From: Flavobacteriales bacterium
GTDB taxonomy: Bacteria; Bacteroidota; Bacteroidia; Flavobacteriales_G; Salibacteraceae
Assembly (NCBI GenBank): GCA_003499525.1
Contig: DNTB01000085.1
Span: 62,001 to 126,000, forward strand
Direction of reading: 5' to 3'
DNA: 64,000 bases
Below the pieces are notes generated by a model. That model ran no database searches and was not told the DNA's origin. It was given only the letters and a program-made list of their open reading frames with translations. Shown here in pieces: positions 63,409-64,000 of this stretch (its first letter is position 1; each line of letters begins with the position of its first letter). The position numbers and the translations under genes were made by a program.

Positions 63409-64000
63409 ATGTATATTAAAATCCTAACATTCCTTCTACTGTTTTTAAGTAATGGGGTATTTGCTCAACCCTCTGGTGGAGTTGGTTCCTGGGCAGATTA
63501 TCTGCCTTATAAGAATGGAAAGCACATAGTCAATGGCGGATCAAAAATCTTTTTAGCAACTCCGTATGCCTTAATGGAATTCGACAAGGAGGATAACAGC
63601 TTGTCCAAACTGTCTAAAGTGCAAGGATTAAGTGATATCGGGGTTTCTTCCATAGGTTTTGATGAGACGAGCAGAACTCTAATCATTGGATATAGCAATG
63701 GCAATATCGATTTGATGACAAATAACACCATCGTTGGCATGACAGATATCAAGCGAAGTCCCATTACGGCCAGAAAGAGCATTAATAGTATTACTCTGCA
63801 CAATGGATTGGCGTATTTGTCATGTGGTTTTGGCATTGTAGTCCTTGATTTCGAGAGAACCGAGATAAGGGATACATATATTATTGGAGATGGCGGAGAC
63901 TTTTTGGAGGTTTTAGATCTTGTAATATTCAAGGACTCTATAATCGCAGCTACGAATAGAGGCCTTAGAAAAGCATCGCTTTCAGACCCGAACATCTCCT
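63409..64000 (+). CDS. porZ: PorZ-like T9SS protein (3' end outside window)
   Basis: The first 197 codons of a large exported protein. Signal peptide about 1-20 (MYIKILTFLLLFLSNGVFAQ), then GSWADYLPYKNGKHIVNGG, ATPYALMEFDKEDNSLSKL and KVQGLSDIGVSSIGFDE, the opening of the PorZ beta-propeller. PorZ belongs to the T9SS surface attachment complex, where it helps recruit the A-LPS anchor. No stop occurs before 64000. The gene begins 125 bp after mnmG. The family call is strong; confirmation needs the rest of the chain. Confidence 0.85.
   Translation, partial: MYIKILTFLLLFLSNGVFAQPSGGVGSWADYLPYKNGKHIVNGGSKIFLATPYALMEFDKEDNSLSKLSKVQGLSDIGVSSIGFDETSRTLIIGYSNGNIDLMTNNTIVGMTDIKRSPITARKSINSITLHNGLAYLSCGFGIVVLDFERTEIRDTYIIGDGGDFLEVLDLVIFKDSIIAATNRGLRKASLSDPNIS

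Noticed and set aside
63507..63995. 162-codon minus-strand open frame at the right end
   Set aside because: The plus strand carries a signal peptide and PorZ motifs from 63409; the minus frame is its shadow.

Overview
The window is a gene-dense chromosomal stretch from a member of the Bacteroidota, most like a marine Flavobacteriales or Cytophagales lineage; the genus cannot be read from the sequence. The evidence is several secreted proteins with type IX secretion (T9SS) C-terminal sorting domains, the start of a PorZ gene, a PorG-like (DUF6089) outer-membrane protein, the families DUF4837 and DUF4175, a TonB-dependent receptor with an N-terminal carboxypeptidase-like domain, and promoter boxes of the Bacteroidota type TAnnTTTG. 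No insertion sequence, prophage, integrase or CRISPR array was seen, so this reads as backbone DNA.

Layout. 1-4.2 kb: the 3' part of gatA, a LysM lytic transglycosylase overlapping a DUF4837 lipoprotein, and dps. 4.2-8.5 kb: oxyR divergent from dps, then a two-gene unit of a small T9SS-sorted protein and a 901-residue surface protein with eleven 27-residue repeats, closed by a strong terminator. 8.5-15.2 kb: cysS, polA and a convergent secreted M43 metalloprotease. 15.4-18.7 kb: a minus-strand run (YbhN-like membrane protein, cystathionine synthase/lyase, sepiapterin-reductase-like SDR) and a divergent ArsC-like protein. 18.8-25.9 kb: a TonB receptor followed by a T9SS-sorted alpha/beta-hydrolase-fold protein lacking the nucleophile serine, divergent from an oligopeptidase B lipoprotein. 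25.9-31.9 kb: small lipoprotein, cyclophilin lipoprotein, uvrC, an AsmA/DUF748-like protein and a membrane protein. 31.9-38.5 kb: two GT87-like membrane glycosyltransferases, a DinB-like protein, a VOC protein, a GT4 enzyme, a DUF302 protein, idi, a PTPS-type pterin enzyme and rpiB. 38.9-48.4 kb: a MORN/YwqK-repeat protein, then the bacterial alpha-2-macroglobulin/PbpC pair. 48.4-54 kb: a three-gene RND efflux operon on the minus strand. 54.2-57.6 kb: a small membrane protein with terminator, tRNA-Cys, folB, gltX and the PorG-like protein. 57.7-64 kb: a giant DUF4175 coiled-coil membrane protein, ybeY, mnmG and the 5' part of porZ.

How the parts work together. Oxidative-stress sensing (OxyR with both redox cysteines) sits beside its likely target dps. 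PbpC and the thioester macroglobulin form the known periplasmic repair/defence pair. The T9SS components at the right end serve the sorting-domain proteins scattered through the left half. A PTPS-type enzyme and a sepiapterin-reductase-like SDR hint at a tetrahydrobiopterin-type pathway.

The most unusual signals are two near-consensus ParB-binding parS sites, one covering the ybeY stop and mnmG start and one covering the mnmG stop, and the TonB receptor paired with an apparently catalytically dead surface hydrolase. I found no clear multi-gene system of an entirely unknown type; the candidates nearest to that are the TonB/pseudo-hydrolase locus and the repeat-protein pair.
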